A stretch of DNA of 64,000 nucleotides from Arthrobacter sp. zg-Y769 (GTDB taxonomy: Bacteria; Actinomycetota; Actinomycetes; Actinomycetales; Micrococcaceae): contig NZ_JAJJOE010000007.1 of assembly GCF_020907405.1 (NCBI RefSeq), forward strand, positions 183,681 through 247,680. The letters are read 5' to 3'. Below, one piece after another: positions 1 through 8,006 of the stretch. The notes below the pieces were generated by a model. It had not been told where the DNA came from, made no database searches, and saw only the letters and a program-made list of their open reading frames with translations. Both the position numbers and the translations under genes were made by a program. Position 1 is the first letter of the stretch; every line of letters begins with the position of its first letter.

Positions 1-693
1 TACGTCTTCGGCCGGCCCACCGACACCCTGAACCAGGGAAAGCCGCTGCCCCGGCCGCTGAAGCAGTTCTTCGACAAGCGGCTGCTGCGCATGTTCACCG
101 GAGACCCGCGCCGCTTCGGCTTCCCGAAACCCGACCACCGCATCTACGAATCCCACCCCGTGGTGAACTCCCTGATCCTGCACCATCTGGGACACGGGGA
201 TCTTCAGGTCAAGGGCGACATTGCCCGGCTGGACGGGCACACCGTTCACTTCCGGGACGGAACCTCGGGGGAGTACGACCTCCTTCTCCTTGCCACGGGC
301 TACGTGCTGGACTATCCGTTCCTGGACCCGGCGCTGCTTGGCTGGGACGGCCCGTCGCCGTCGTTGTACCTGAACATGTTCAGCCGCCAGGCGGAGAACC
401 TGCTCGTGATCGGCATGGTGGAGGCCTCGGGCCTGGGCTGGGAGGGCAGGTTCCGGCAGGCCGAACTGGCGGCCGCCTACCTGGCCGCCCAAAAACGCGA
501 CCCGGAGTCCGCCGGGGAGTTCCGGCAGCTGCTGGCCGGAGAATCACCGGATGTCACCGGCGGTTACCGCTATCTGGGCCTGGACCGGATGAGCTACTAC
601 GTCAACAAGGACGCCTACCGTGCCGAACTTGAAGCGCACCTGGAGCGGCTGGCGTCAGCCGGGTCCGCAGCGCGTGAAGAGGCGAACCGCTGA
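1..693 (+). CDS. Flavin-containing monooxygenase, 5'-truncated
   Basis: The reading frame is open from base 1, so only the last 230 residues are present. Flavin-containing monooxygenases use NADPH, FAD and oxygen to oxygenate soft nucleophiles or ketones (Baeyer-Villiger type). The fragment has the GFPKPDH stretch near residue 40 and the LLLLATGYVLDYPF element around residues 94-107, matching the family's conserved ATGY motif. The FAD and NADP Rossmann motifs would lie upstream of the window. The stop codon overlaps the ATG of the transporter gene (ATGA), so the genes are translationally coupled. Substrate is unknown. Family assignment is firm; the exact class is not. Confidence 0.8.
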   Translation, partial: YVFGRPTDTLNQGKPLPRPLKQFFDKRLLRMFTGDPRRFGFPKPDHRIYESHPVVNSLILHHLGHGDLQVKGDIARLDGHTVHFRDGTSGEYDLLLLATGYVLDYPFLDPALLGWDGPSPSLYLNMFSRQAENLLVIGMVEASGLGWEGRFRQAELAAAYLAAQKRDPESAGEFRQLLAGESPDVTGGYRYLGLDRMSYYVNKDAYRAELEAHLERLASAGSAAREEANR

Positions 694-1631
694 TGCCCAT
701 TGACGACGTCGTCCTGAGCTTTACGCCTGCCTCGCTGCTGATCCTGAACGTAGTGCTGGCGGTGATTATCCTTGGCATCGCCCTCGAAGTACGTCCGGCG
801 GATTTCCGCACCGTGGCGCGCAGCCCAAAGGCGGTGCTGCTGGGAATCGGCGCCCAGTACCTGGTGCTTCCCGCCGTGACGGTCGGGCTGGCGCTCCTCC
901 TGCAGGTCCCGGCATCGATTGCCCTGGGCATGATCCTCGTGGCCTGCTGTCCGCCCGGGGGCATCTCCAACGTCCTGACACACCGGGCGCACGGCAATGT
1001 TGCCCTGTCCGCTTCCATGACCGCTGTCTCGAACCTGGTGGCCATCGCCGTGATGCCGCTGAATGTGGCGCTGTGGGCGCGGCTGAATCCGGCCACTGCC
1101 GGGCTGATGCGGGACTTCTCCCTGGACCGCTGGGAAATGCTGATCCAGGTCCTGCTCATCATCGGCGTGCCCTTTGCCGTGGGCATGCCGCTGGCCCGTC
1201 GCTTCCCCGCGGTGACCGACATCCTGCGGCCCTGGGTACAGCGGATAGGCCTGGTGGCCCTGCTTGTATTCATTGTCGCCGGGACAGCCAGCAACCTTGG
1301 CCCGCTCCGCGAGCATCTCGGGACCATCTTCCTGATCGTGCTGCTGCATGACGCGGTGGCACTGGCTGTGGGCTACTGGACGGCGGCGGCGGTGCGGCTG
1401 GATGAACCCAGCCGGCGGGCGTTTACCTTCGAAGTCGGCGCCCGCAACACCGGACTCGGGCTCGGCCTGACTCTAACCTTCTTTGCCGGTCTGGGCGGCA
1501 TGGCCATGGTCGCCGCCTGGTGGGGCATCTGGGACATCCTGGCCGGACTGCTGCTGGCGGCCTGGTGGCGACGGCGTGACGCACGCCGCGGTTCGCCGGC
1601 CCCGGCCGCGGAGCGGGGGACAGGACGATGA
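693..1631 (+). CDS. SBF/BASS-family (bile acid:Na+ symporter-like) transporter
   Basis: A 312-residue polytopic membrane protein of the SBF superfamily, which moves organic anions with sodium. Roughly nine hydrophobic segments are visible. The GMILVACCPPGGISN stretch (about residues 82-96) and EVGARNTGLGLGL (about 249-261) match the two crossover regions conserved in the family, where ions and substrate bind. It overlaps the monooxygenase upstream and the SDR downstream by four bases each, so the three are one operon. That context suggests import or export of a hydrophobic carboxylate handled by the two oxidoreductases; the substrate is not predictable. The C-terminus ends in an Arg-rich tail. 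Confidence 0.85.
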   Translation: MPIDDVVLSFTPASLLILNVVLAVIILGIALEVRPADFRTVARSPKAVLLGIGAQYLVLPAVTVGLALLLQVPASIALGMILVACCPPGGISNVLTHRAHGNVALSASMTAVSNLVAIAVMPLNVALWARLNPATAGLMRDFSLDRWEMLIQVLLIIGVPFAVGMPLARRFPAVTDILRPWVQRIGLVALLVFIVAGTASNLGPLREHLGTIFLIVLLHDAVALAVGYWTAAAVRLDEPSRRAFTFEVGARNTGLGLGLTLTFFAGLGGMAMVAAWWGIWDILAGLLLAAWWRRRDARRGSPAPAAERGTGR

Positions 1632-2584
1632 CCCGGGTCTGCGTGACCGGCGGCAACGGCTTCCTGGGCAGTGCGGTGGTCGCCGGATTGGCGGACCATC
1701 CGGAGATTTCGCATGTCCTCAGCCTCGACATCCGGGAACCCGCGGAGGAACGCCGGCTCGCCGGGGTCGAGTACGCCCTCGCGGATGTATGTTCCCCGGA
1801 CGTGGCGCGGCTGCTGCAGGCGCACCGGATCGACACCGTGGTCCATCTTGCCGCCATCGTGAATCCGGGAAAGCACACCACGCGGGAACAGGAATTCTCG
1901 GTGGACGTGGTGGGCTCACGGAATGTCCTGGCGGCCTGCATTTCCTCCGGGGTGAAGCACGTGGTCATTTCCTCTTCCGGCGCCGCCTACGGCTACCACC
2001 CGGACAACCCCCCGTGGCTGAAGGAATCCGATGCGCTCCGCGGCAATGACGAGTTTGCCTACTCCCGGCATAAACGGCTGGTCGAGGAGGAGCTGGCAAG
2101 GGTCCGCGAAGAACATCCCGAGCTGCAGCAGACCATCTTCCGGATCGGCACCATCCTCGGCGAGCGGGTCCGCAACCAGATCACGGCCCTTTTCGACGCA
2201 CCGAAGCTGCTGCGGGTAGCCGGCAGCGACTCCCCGTTTGTGTTCATCTGGGACGAAGACGTGGCCGGCATCATGGTCCAGGCCGTCGTCACGGGACGCA
2301 GCGGCATCTTCAACGTTGCCGGAGACGGTGCCCTGACTGTGCGGGAGATAGCGGGACTGCTGGGACGCGGCACCGTCACGGTTCCGGCACCCGTCCTGGC
2401 TGCCGCGCTCTGGCTGGGTCACCTGCTGCGGCTGACCGTCCACGGTCCCGAACAGGTGCGGTTCCTGCGCTACCGGCCGGTGCTGGACAACACCGCACTC
2501 AAGCAGGAGTTCGGCTTTACTCCTTCCCGCACCAGCAGGGAAGCGTTCCTCGCGTTCCGGGCAGCGCGGGACACGGCCGGCTAA
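1628..2584 (+). CDS. NAD-dependent epimerase/dehydratase (extended SDR)
   Basis: A 318-residue extended short-chain dehydrogenase. The N-terminal VCVTGGNGFLG is the TGxxGxxG dinucleotide-binding loop, and YSRHK (about residues 144-148) supplies the catalytic Tyr and Lys. A serine pair in VVISSSGAAYG precedes it. This family acts on nucleotide sugars, 3-beta-hydroxysteroids or similar alcohols. The C-terminal part has no motif I can tie to one substrate. The ATG lies inside the transporter stop codon. Together with the monooxygenase and the transporter it suggests a small oxidation pathway for a lipophilic compound; that is inference. Confidence 0.85.
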   Translation: MTRVCVTGGNGFLGSAVVAGLADHPEISHVLSLDIREPAEERRLAGVEYALADVCSPDVARLLQAHRIDTVVHLAAIVNPGKHTTREQEFSVDVVGSRNVLAACISSGVKHVVISSSGAAYGYHPDNPPWLKESDALRGNDEFAYSRHKRLVEEELARVREEHPELQQTIFRIGTILGERVRNQITALFDAPKLLRVAGSDSPFVFIWDEDVAGIMVQAVVTGRSGIFNVAGDGALTVREIAGLLGRGTVTVPAPVLAAALWLGHLLRLTVHGPEQVRFLRYRPVLDNTALKQEFGFTPSRTSREAFLAFRAARDTAG

Positions 2585-2647
2585 AGCTCCCGCGGCTCAC
2601 CCGGGCACACTGGCTTCGAGGGCCGTGTGCTGTTGTAAAGTGGAGAA

Positions 2648-2674
2648 ATGATCGCAGTTCTCCTCCTTAGCTAG
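2648..2674 (+). CDS. leuS leader peptide (MIAVLLLS)
   Basis: Eight codons, ATG ATC GCA GTT CTC CTC CTT AGC, then TAG. An in-frame TAA at 2636-2638 means this is the only possible ATG. Three successive Leu codons end two codons before the stop. The putative -10 box places the transcript start on the A of the ATG, so the leader is probably translated from a leaderless mRNA; the GGAG at 2642-2645 lies too close to the ATG for normal use. It is expected to act only as a sensor of leucyl-tRNA charging. The same CTC CTC CTT AGC string occurs in the leuA leader at 27795-27806. Confidence 0.75.
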   Translation: MIAVLLLS

Positions 2675-2697
2675 CCGCGCACCGTCCGTGCGCGGCC

Positions 2698-2722
2698 GCC
2701 CCTTGCTTGTCGAGGGGCTTTT
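2698..2722 (+). terminator. Intrinsic terminator of the leuS attenuator
   Basis: GCCCCT (2698-2703) pairs with AGGGGC (2713-2718) across a nine-base loop, directly followed by TTTT and a GTGTGT run. It lies 94 bases before the leuS start and after the leader peptide, so it can only act as the regulated stop of the leader transcript. Confidence 0.7.
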
Positions 2723-2815
2723 GTGTGTCTGGGGAGGACCCAAAAATTTAAGGGCCGGATTTACCGCCGGCCCGCAGCGCGGATCGATTTTCTTTGAGGA
2801 CAGAGGCGAAGCATA

Positions 2816-5314
2816 GTGAGCACGCAGTCACAGACTGATCAGCAGGAAGAGGCCGTCTACAGTTTCGCGGCCATCGAGCAGAAATGGCCGAAGGTCTGGG
2901 ATGACCTCGGCGTTTTCACCCCTGCCGACGACGGCTCGCGCGAACGGCGCTATGTACTGGACATGTTCCCGTACCCCTCCGGCGACCTGCACATGGGCCA
3001 CGCCGAGGCGTTCGCGATGGGCGACGTCGTCGCCCGTTACTGGCGCCAGCTCGGGTACGACGTGCTGCACCCGATCGGCTGGGACTCCTTCGGCCTGCCC
3101 GCCGAGAACGCGGCCATCAAGAACAACGCGCACCCCAGCGACTGGACCTACCGCAACATCGAGACCCAGGCGGAGTCCTTCAAGCGCTACGCCATCAGCG
3201 TTGACTGGTCCCGCCGGATCCACACGTCGGACCCCGAGTACTACCGCTGGACCCAGTGGCTGTTCACCCGCTTCTACGAGCGCGGCCTGGCCTACCGGAA
3301 GAATTCCCCGGTCAACTGGTGCCCCAAGGACCAGACCGTGCTGGCCAACGAACAGGTGGTCAACGGTGCCTGCGAACGCTGCGGCACCCAGGTCACGAAG
3401 AAGTCGCTGAACCAGTGGTACTTCAAGATCACCGATTACGCCGACCGCCTGCTCGATGACATGGAACAGCTCAAGGGCCACTGGCCCGAGCGGGTCCTGG
3501 CCATGCAGAAAAACTGGATCGGCCGCTCTGAGGGCGCCCACGTCCGGTTCAACATCGAGGCCGAGGGCGGCAAACCCGCCGAGCAGGTCACCGTCTTCAC
3601 CACCCGCCCGGACACCCTGGCCGGCGCCACCTTCTTCGTCGTCGCCGCGGACGCCCCGCTGGCACTGGACCTGGTGACGGATGAAAACCGCGACTCGCTG
3701 CTGGACTACCGCGAATCGGTGAAGGCACTCTCGGACATCGAGCGCCAGTCCACCGAACGCGTCAAGACCGGCATCTTCACCGGCCGGTACGCCGTGAACC
3801 CGCTGAACGGCGAAAAGCTGCCCGTCTGGGCCGCCGACTATGTGCTGGCCGACTACGGCACCGGCGCCATCATGGCCGTCCCGGCGCACGACCAGCGTGA
3901 CCTGGACTTCGCCAAGACCTTCGACCTGCCCGTCAAGGCTGTCCTGGACACCGGCGAAGAGGATCCCGCCGTCAGCGGTGTTGCCACCACCGGCGAAGGC
4001 ACCCTGATCAACTCCGGCGCACTGGACGGCCTGCCCAAGGCCGAGGCCATTCCCGCCGCTGTCCGGATGCTCGAGGAACAGGGCACCGGCGAGAAGTTCG
4101 TGAACTTCCGCCTGCGTGACTGGCTGCTGTCCCGGCAGCGTTTCTGGGGCACCCCCATCCCGATCATCCACTGCGAGAACTGCGGCGAGGTTCCGGTCCC
4201 CGATGACCAGCTGCCCGTCACGCTGCCCACCGGGCTGCGCGGTGAAGCACTGGCACCGAAGGGCACCTCCCCGCTGGCCTCCGCCGAGGACTGGGTCAAC
4301 GTGGCCTGCCCGAAGTGCGACGGCCCCGCCAAGCGCGATACCGACACCATGGACACGTTCGTGGATTCGTCCTGGTACTTCATGCGCTTCGTGTCCCCGC
4401 ACTTCACGGACGGCCCGTTTGATCCGGAGGCGGCAAAGAACTGGATGCCGGTCGGGCAGTATGTGGGCGGCGTGGAACACGCCATCCTGCACCTGCTTTA
4501 CGCACGGTTCTTCACCAAGGTGGTCCACGACATGGGCCTGCTGGAAGCCAGCGAACCGTTCAGCTCGCTGCTGAACCAGGGCCAGGTCCTCAACGGCGGC
4601 AAGGCCATGTCCAAGTCACTGGGCAACGGAGTGGACCTGAGCGAGCAGCTGGACAAGTACGGCGTCGACGCGGTGCGCCTGACCATGATCTTCGCTTCCC
4701 CGCCGGAAGACGACGTCGACTGGGCGGATGTGTCGCCGTCGGGTTCCGCGAAGTTCCTGGCCCGCGCCTGGCGCCTGGGACAGGACATCACCAGCGAGCC
4801 CGGCGTGGACTTCTCGACCGGGGACCGGAAGCTGCGTGCGCTCACGCACCGGACCGTTGCCGATGCCACCGAGCTGCTGGAAAACAGCAAGTTCAACGTG
4901 GTGGTGGCCAAGCTGATGGAGCTGGTCAACGCCACCCGCAAGGCCATCGATTCCGGTGCCGGCGCTGCCGATCCGGCGGTACGCGAGGCGGCGGAAGCCG
5001 TCGCCGTCATCCTGAGCCTCTTCGCGCCCTACACGGCCGAGGATCTCTGGAACCTGCTGGGCCGCGATGCCTCCGTCGTAAACGCCGGCTGGCCCGCGGT
5101 CGACAAGACGCTGCTGGTGCAGGACACGGTCACCGCCGTCGTCCAGGTGCAGGGTAAGGTCCGTGACCGCCTCGAGGTTGCCGCGGACATCAGCGAGGAA
5201 GACCTGCGGGAGGCCGCGCTGGCGTCTGACGCCGTGCAGCGGTTCCTCGACGGGCGCGGTATCCGTACGGTCATCGTCCGGGCGCCGAAGCTCGTCAACA
5301 TCGTTCCGGCCTAG
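2816..5314 (+). CDS. leuS: Leucyl-tRNA synthetase
   Basis: 832 residues, close to the usual bacterial length. It charges tRNA-Leu with leucine in the cytoplasm. Class I signatures are present: HMGH at residues 59-62 (HIGH box) and KAMSKS at 596-601 (KMSKS loop). The CP1 editing domain lies between them, with the [13 protein letters not shown] element near residues 262-274, and Cys pairs (CERCG, CENCG, CPKCD) are typical of zinc-holding inserts. The GTG start is preceded by a GA-rich segment. It sits behind a leucine attenuator, so shortage of charged tRNA-Leu should raise its transcription. A hairpin spans the stop codon. Confidence 0.98.
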   Translation: MSTQSQTDQQEEAVYSFAAIEQKWPKVWDDLGVFTPADDGSRERRYVLDMFPYPSGDLHMGHAEAFAMGDVVARYWRQLGYDVLHPIGWDSFGLPAENAAIKNNAHPSDWTYRNIETQAESFKRYAISVDWSRRIHTSDPEYYRWTQWLFTRFYERGLAYRKNSPVNWCPKDQTVLANEQVVNGACERCGTQVTKKSLNQWYFKITDYADRLLDDMEQLKGHWPERVLAMQKNWIGRSEGAHVRFNIEAEGGKPAEQVTVFTTRPDTLAGATFFVVAADAPLALDLVTDENRDSLLDYRESVKALSDIERQSTERVKTGIFTGRYAVNPLNGEKLPVWAADYVLADYGTGAIMAVPAHDQRDLDFAKTFDLPVKAVLDTGEEDPAVSGVATTGEGTLINSGALDGLPKAEAIPAAVRMLEEQGTGEKFVNFRLRDWLLSRQRFWGTPIPIIHCENCGEVPVPDDQLPVTLPTGLRGEALAPKGTSPLASAEDWVNVACPKCDGPAKRDTDTMDTFVDSSWYFMRFVSPHFTDGPFDPEAAKNWMPVGQYVGGVEHAILHLLYARFFTKVVHDMGLLEASEPFSSLLNQGQVLNGGKAMSKSLGNGVDLSEQLDKYGVDAVRLTMIFASPPEDDVDWADVSPSGSAKFLARAWRLGQDITSEPGVDFSTGDRKLRALTHRTVADATELLENSKFNVVVAKLMELVNATRKAIDSGAGAADPAVREAAEAVAVILSLFAPYTAEDLWNLLGRDASVVNAGWPAVDKTLLVQDTVTAVVQVQGKVRDRLEVAADISEEDLREAALASDAVQRFLDGRGIRTVIVRAPKLVNIVPA

Positions 5315-5323
5315 GCCGGAACG
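5302..5323 (+). other. Perfect hairpin spanning the leuS stop codon
   Basis: CGTTCCGGC (5302-5310) pairs with GCCGGAACG (5315-5323), with the four-base loop CTAG containing most of the TAG stop. There is no T-run, so it is not a standard intrinsic terminator. It might slow ribosomes or protect a processed 3' end between leuS and the DegV gene, whose ATG is four bases downstream. Confidence 0.5.
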
Positions 5324-5327
5324 CCCC

Positions 5328-6281
5328 ATGGACTGGCTCGAACGGCTCGCCTCGCGGGCCAGGGGACGGCAGCGGTCAGCTGCTGCCGTCCCCGCGCCGT
5401 CCGTGGGAGTGGTGACCGATTCCGCCTCGGCCCTGCCGGTCCGGTGGGCGGAGGCGGCAAACGCGTCCGCGTTCGTCCGGGTGGTACCGATGCCCGTGAT
5501 GATCGGGGACCAGATCTACGGTGAAGGCTCGGATGACCTGATTCCGGCCCTCGCCCTGGCCCTGGCCCAAGGGCACGAGGTCCGTACCTCACGGCCGGCT
5601 CCGGGACAGTTCGAGGCTGCGTACCGGGAGCTGGCAGCCGCCGGTTGCGCCTCAGTAGTGTCCATCCACCTTTCCGGGCAACTGTCCGGCACCGTCGATT
5701 CGGCCCGGCTGGCATCCCGTTCCGCCGGAATTCCGGTCGAGGTCATTGACAGTGCGACGGCGGCCATGGGCCTGGGGTTTGCCGTGGCAGCCGCGACCGA
5801 GTGCGCCCGGACCGGCGCTTCGGCGTCGGAGGTGGCCGCCTGTGCCCGGGCCGTGGCAGCCGATTCCAGCATCCTCTTCTATGTCCCCAGCCTGGACCAG
5901 CTGCGGCGGGGCGGTCGGATCGGAGCGGCCGCCGGCTGGCTGGGGACACTGCTGGCCGTGAAGCCGATCCTGGTGGTCCGCGACGGCAAGGTGCTTCCGC
6001 TGGAACGGGTCCGGACCGCCCCCAAGGCACTGGCGCGGCTGGCAGAACTCGTACAGCAGGACATCGCCGGGCGGACCGGGAAGGTCCGTGCCGCGGTGCA
6101 TCACTTCGGTAACGCATCGGAAGCCGAGCGGCTGGCCGGCGTCATCGGTGCCGCCGCACCCGAGGTGGAGGTTCTCATCTGCGCGCTGCCCGCCGTGCTT
6201 GCTGCGCATGCGGGGTTGGGGGTGCTGGCCGTGGCCGTTGCGGGAGACGAACCGGATCCGGCCAGGCCCGTTGTGCCGTAG
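5328..6281 (+). CDS. DegV family fatty-acid-binding protein
   Basis: 317 residues from the ATG at 5328. The frame extends further upstream inside leuS, but that part is not DegV-like. DegV (FakB-type) proteins hold a fatty acid, and in Firmicutes present it to the kinase FakA. VGVVTDSASALP at about residues 27-38 and SIHLSGQLSGTVDSA at about 109-123 are the two conserved loops around the acyl carboxylate. It follows leuS by 13 bases with a hairpin between, and no convincing Shine-Dalgarno, so co-transcription with leuS is likely. The biological partner is not visible in the window. Confidence 0.88.
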   Translation: MDWLERLASRARGRQRSAAAVPAPSVGVVTDSASALPVRWAEAANASAFVRVVPMPVMIGDQIYGEGSDDLIPALALALAQGHEVRTSRPAPGQFEAAYRELAAAGCASVVSIHLSGQLSGTVDSARLASRSAGIPVEVIDSATAAMGLGFAVAAATECARTGASASEVAACARAVAADSSILFYVPSLDQLRRGGRIGAAAGWLGTLLAVKPILVVRDGKVLPLERVRTAPKALARLAELVQQDIAGRTGKVRAAVHHFGNASEAERLAGVIGAAAPEVEVLICALPAVLAAHAGLGVLAVAVAGDEPDPARPVVP

Positions 6282-6391
6282 GAGAATTGAGAATTTCCCC
6301 TTATCTTTCCCTCCCGCTATTGCGGTAGCTGCATAAAGGGTAAGTGGTAGAGTGAGCGGAAAATTTACGCCTACTGCGAGGGAATGCCGCT

Positions 6392-7042
6392 ATGTCTCCA
6401 TTTGGATTTGGTAAGAACAATGAAACCGCTGCTGCTGCTCCGGTCGTAGATCTTGGGAAGAAAACCGGTGCCATTTCCCTTGAAAAAGGTAACCGCGTCA
6501 CCATTGCAAAAACTCCTGTAGTCACGGCTCGCTGTGAATGGTCATCCAACACCGACTACGATCTTTACGCGTTGGTCATTCTCAAGGATGGAACGGAACT
6601 GGTTTGTTCCACCTTCGGCTCCGAAGCGCAGCCGGATCCGACGCCGGAACTGCTCGGCGGCGCAGTTCGCCACCTGGGTGACGTGGGGCGCGGGCAGAAC
6701 GGCAAGGCCCAGGAAACCATTGAAATCAAGCTGACGGACGAGATCGAAGCGGTTGTTCCCATCGCTTACTCGGCCCAGTCCAACGGAATGGGCTCTTTCC
6801 GTAAGTACGGGGTATCCCTGGGAATCGACAATGGCTCCGGAACCAGCGTAACCATCGACTCCGCCAACGCTTCCAAGCGGATGAGTGTATTCACGGTTGC
6901 GATCGGAGTTATTCGCAACACCGCTGATGGGGTTGTCGTAGAGTCACTGGAAACGTACTCAAAGTCCCTGAGCGAATTCCGCCCGACCTGGCAGAATGGC
7001 CAGGTTGTTATGGATGCCGGGTCCAAGAACATCTTCAAGTAA
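6392..7042 (+). CDS. TerD family protein
   Basis: 216 residues resembling the TerD/TerZ calcium-binding stress proteins linked to tellurite, phage and colicin tolerance. Recognisable elements are DYDLYALVILKDGTE (about 52-66), HLGDVGRGQNGKAQETI (about 92-108) and the SFRKYGVSLGIDNGSGT stretch. A good Shine-Dalgarno (GAGGGA) lies eight bases before the ATG. The gene is alone: no TerB, TerC or TerY partners are nearby, so the classical ter operon is absent. Its base composition looks less GC-biased than its neighbours (many GAA, AAA, GTT, ATT codons), which may mean different expression or later acquisition. Function here is unknown. Confidence 0.82.
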   Translation: MSPFGFGKNNETAAAAPVVDLGKKTGAISLEKGNRVTIAKTPVVTARCEWSSNTDYDLYALVILKDGTELVCSTFGSEAQPDPTPELLGGAVRHLGDVGRGQNGKAQETIEIKLTDEIEAVVPIAYSAQSNGMGSFRKYGVSLGIDNGSGTSVTIDSANASKRMSVFTVAIGVIRNTADGVVVESLETYSKSLSEFRPTWQNGQVVMDAGSKNIFK

Positions 7043-7054
7043 AACCACCCCAAC

Positions 7055-7076
7055 GGGCCGGCAAGAGTCCCGGCCC
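7055..7076 (+). terminator. Hairpin after the TerD-like gene
   Basis: GGGCCGG (7055-7061) pairs with CCGGCCC (7070-7076) across an eight-base loop, 13 bases after the stop codon. A clear T-run is missing, only TTTGTC a few bases later, so it is a weak terminator candidate. Confidence 0.4.
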
Positions 7077-7189
7077 ACCGTTTGTCTTGTCCTCAACATT
7101 GCCGAGCGGGGCTGCGGGCCGTTCCGGTTCGTCCAGTTACGCGAACAAAGGCTTCGAACCCGGCGGGCCGGGGATCGTAGGTTTGCCCG

Positions 7190-7996
7190 ATGGCACAACA
7201 TCGTTGGGACAGCCCGGACGTCCACGTCCCGGAGGAGCCGGAGCCGGCAGACGGCCATCCGTCCGGGCGGAGGCGCAGGTGGGCCTTTTCCCTGCCCGCA
7301 GCGGTGCTGGCGGTTTCCCTGTTGCTGGGCTGCGGGGCAGCGGTCGTTATGCTGCGCGATCGAGGACCGGTTCCGGTTGCCAGTGTTCAGCTGTCCCCAC
7401 CGGCTACGGATCCCTCACCCGCTGCCGCCGAAAGCGGCGGTCCGGGGATACCTTTGGCGTCTGGGCCGGCCTCGCCCTCACCGTCTCCGTCCAGTGCGAA
7501 GGAACCGGGAGGGAACCCGGCAACGGTGGTGGTCCATGTGGCCGGGGCCGTCCAGCGTCCAGGCGTCGTCCGGTTGTCACCGGGCAGCCGGATCGTTGAT
7601 GCCGTTGATGCTGCGGGCGGAACGGCGGCTGATGCGGACCTCGCCGCCGTGAACCTGGCCGCCTTGGCGGAGGACGGTGCGATGGTGTTGGTTCCGCGGA
7701 TCGGCGAAAGCCCGCCGGGCCCCGTGGGCGCCGCAGGAAATCCGGCGGATGGCGGTGCGTCCGGTGCCAAGGGTCCGGGAGTGCAGGCCGGCAGCGGCAC
7801 TTCGGACAGCGTCAACCTGAACACCGCAGACTCGGCCCGGCTGCAAAGCCTGCCGAGGGTCGGCCCGGTAATGGCCGAACGGATCATTGCGTGGCGGACC
7901 GAGCATGGCGGGTTCAGCCGGCCGGAGGATCTGGATGCCGTACCGGGGATCGGCGAGGCCATGATGGCGGCGCTGCTGCCACTGGTTACGGTTTAG
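7190..7996 (+). CDS. comEA: ComEA-like DNA-binding protein (SLBB + helix-hairpin-helix)
   Basis: 268 residues. After a charged cytoplasmic start there is one membrane segment (about 32-52), then a Pro/Ser/Ala-rich linker. An SLBB-like domain follows (VVVHVAGAVQRPGVV, about 105-165). The C-terminal helix-hairpin-helix pair begins with VNLNTADSARLQSLPRVG and ends with AVPGIGEAMMAALL. ComEA binds double-stranded DNA outside the membrane during uptake. The comEC gene follows after 10 bases. A TAGGTT box six bases before the ATG suggests a leaderless transcript. Natural competence has not been shown from this sequence. Confidence 0.92.
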   Translation: MAQHRWDSPDVHVPEEPEPADGHPSGRRRRWAFSLPAAVLAVSLLLGCGAAVVMLRDRGPVPVASVQLSPPATDPSPAAAESGGPGIPLASGPASPSPSPSSAKEPGGNPATVVVHVAGAVQRPGVVRLSPGSRIVDAVDAAGGTAADADLAAVNLAALAEDGAMVLVPRIGESPPGPVGAAGNPADGGASGAKGPGVQAGSGTSDSVNLNTADSARLQSLPRVGPVMAERIIAWRTEHGGFSRPEDLDAVPGIGEAMMAALLPLVTV

Positions 7997-8006
7997 CGGA
8001 CAGTGC

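Larger units (their letters stand above)
2636..2722 (+). promoter_or_regulatory. Leucine attenuator upstream of leuS
   Basis: A TAAAGT -10 box (2636-2641) sits exactly six bases before the ATG of an eight-residue leader with three consecutive Leu codons. A perfect 9-bp hairpin follows (2674-2682 with 2688-2696), whose first base is the last base of the leader stop. Then comes a terminator (2698-2722). The order of leader, hairpin and terminator is that of a classical attenuator, in which a ribosome stalled for charged leucyl-tRNA changes folding and lets transcription into leuS. Attenuators before leuS are known in some Streptomyces. The leader Leu codons could also pair with GGAGGA at 2733-2738. 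The alternative fold is inferred. Confidence 0.75.
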
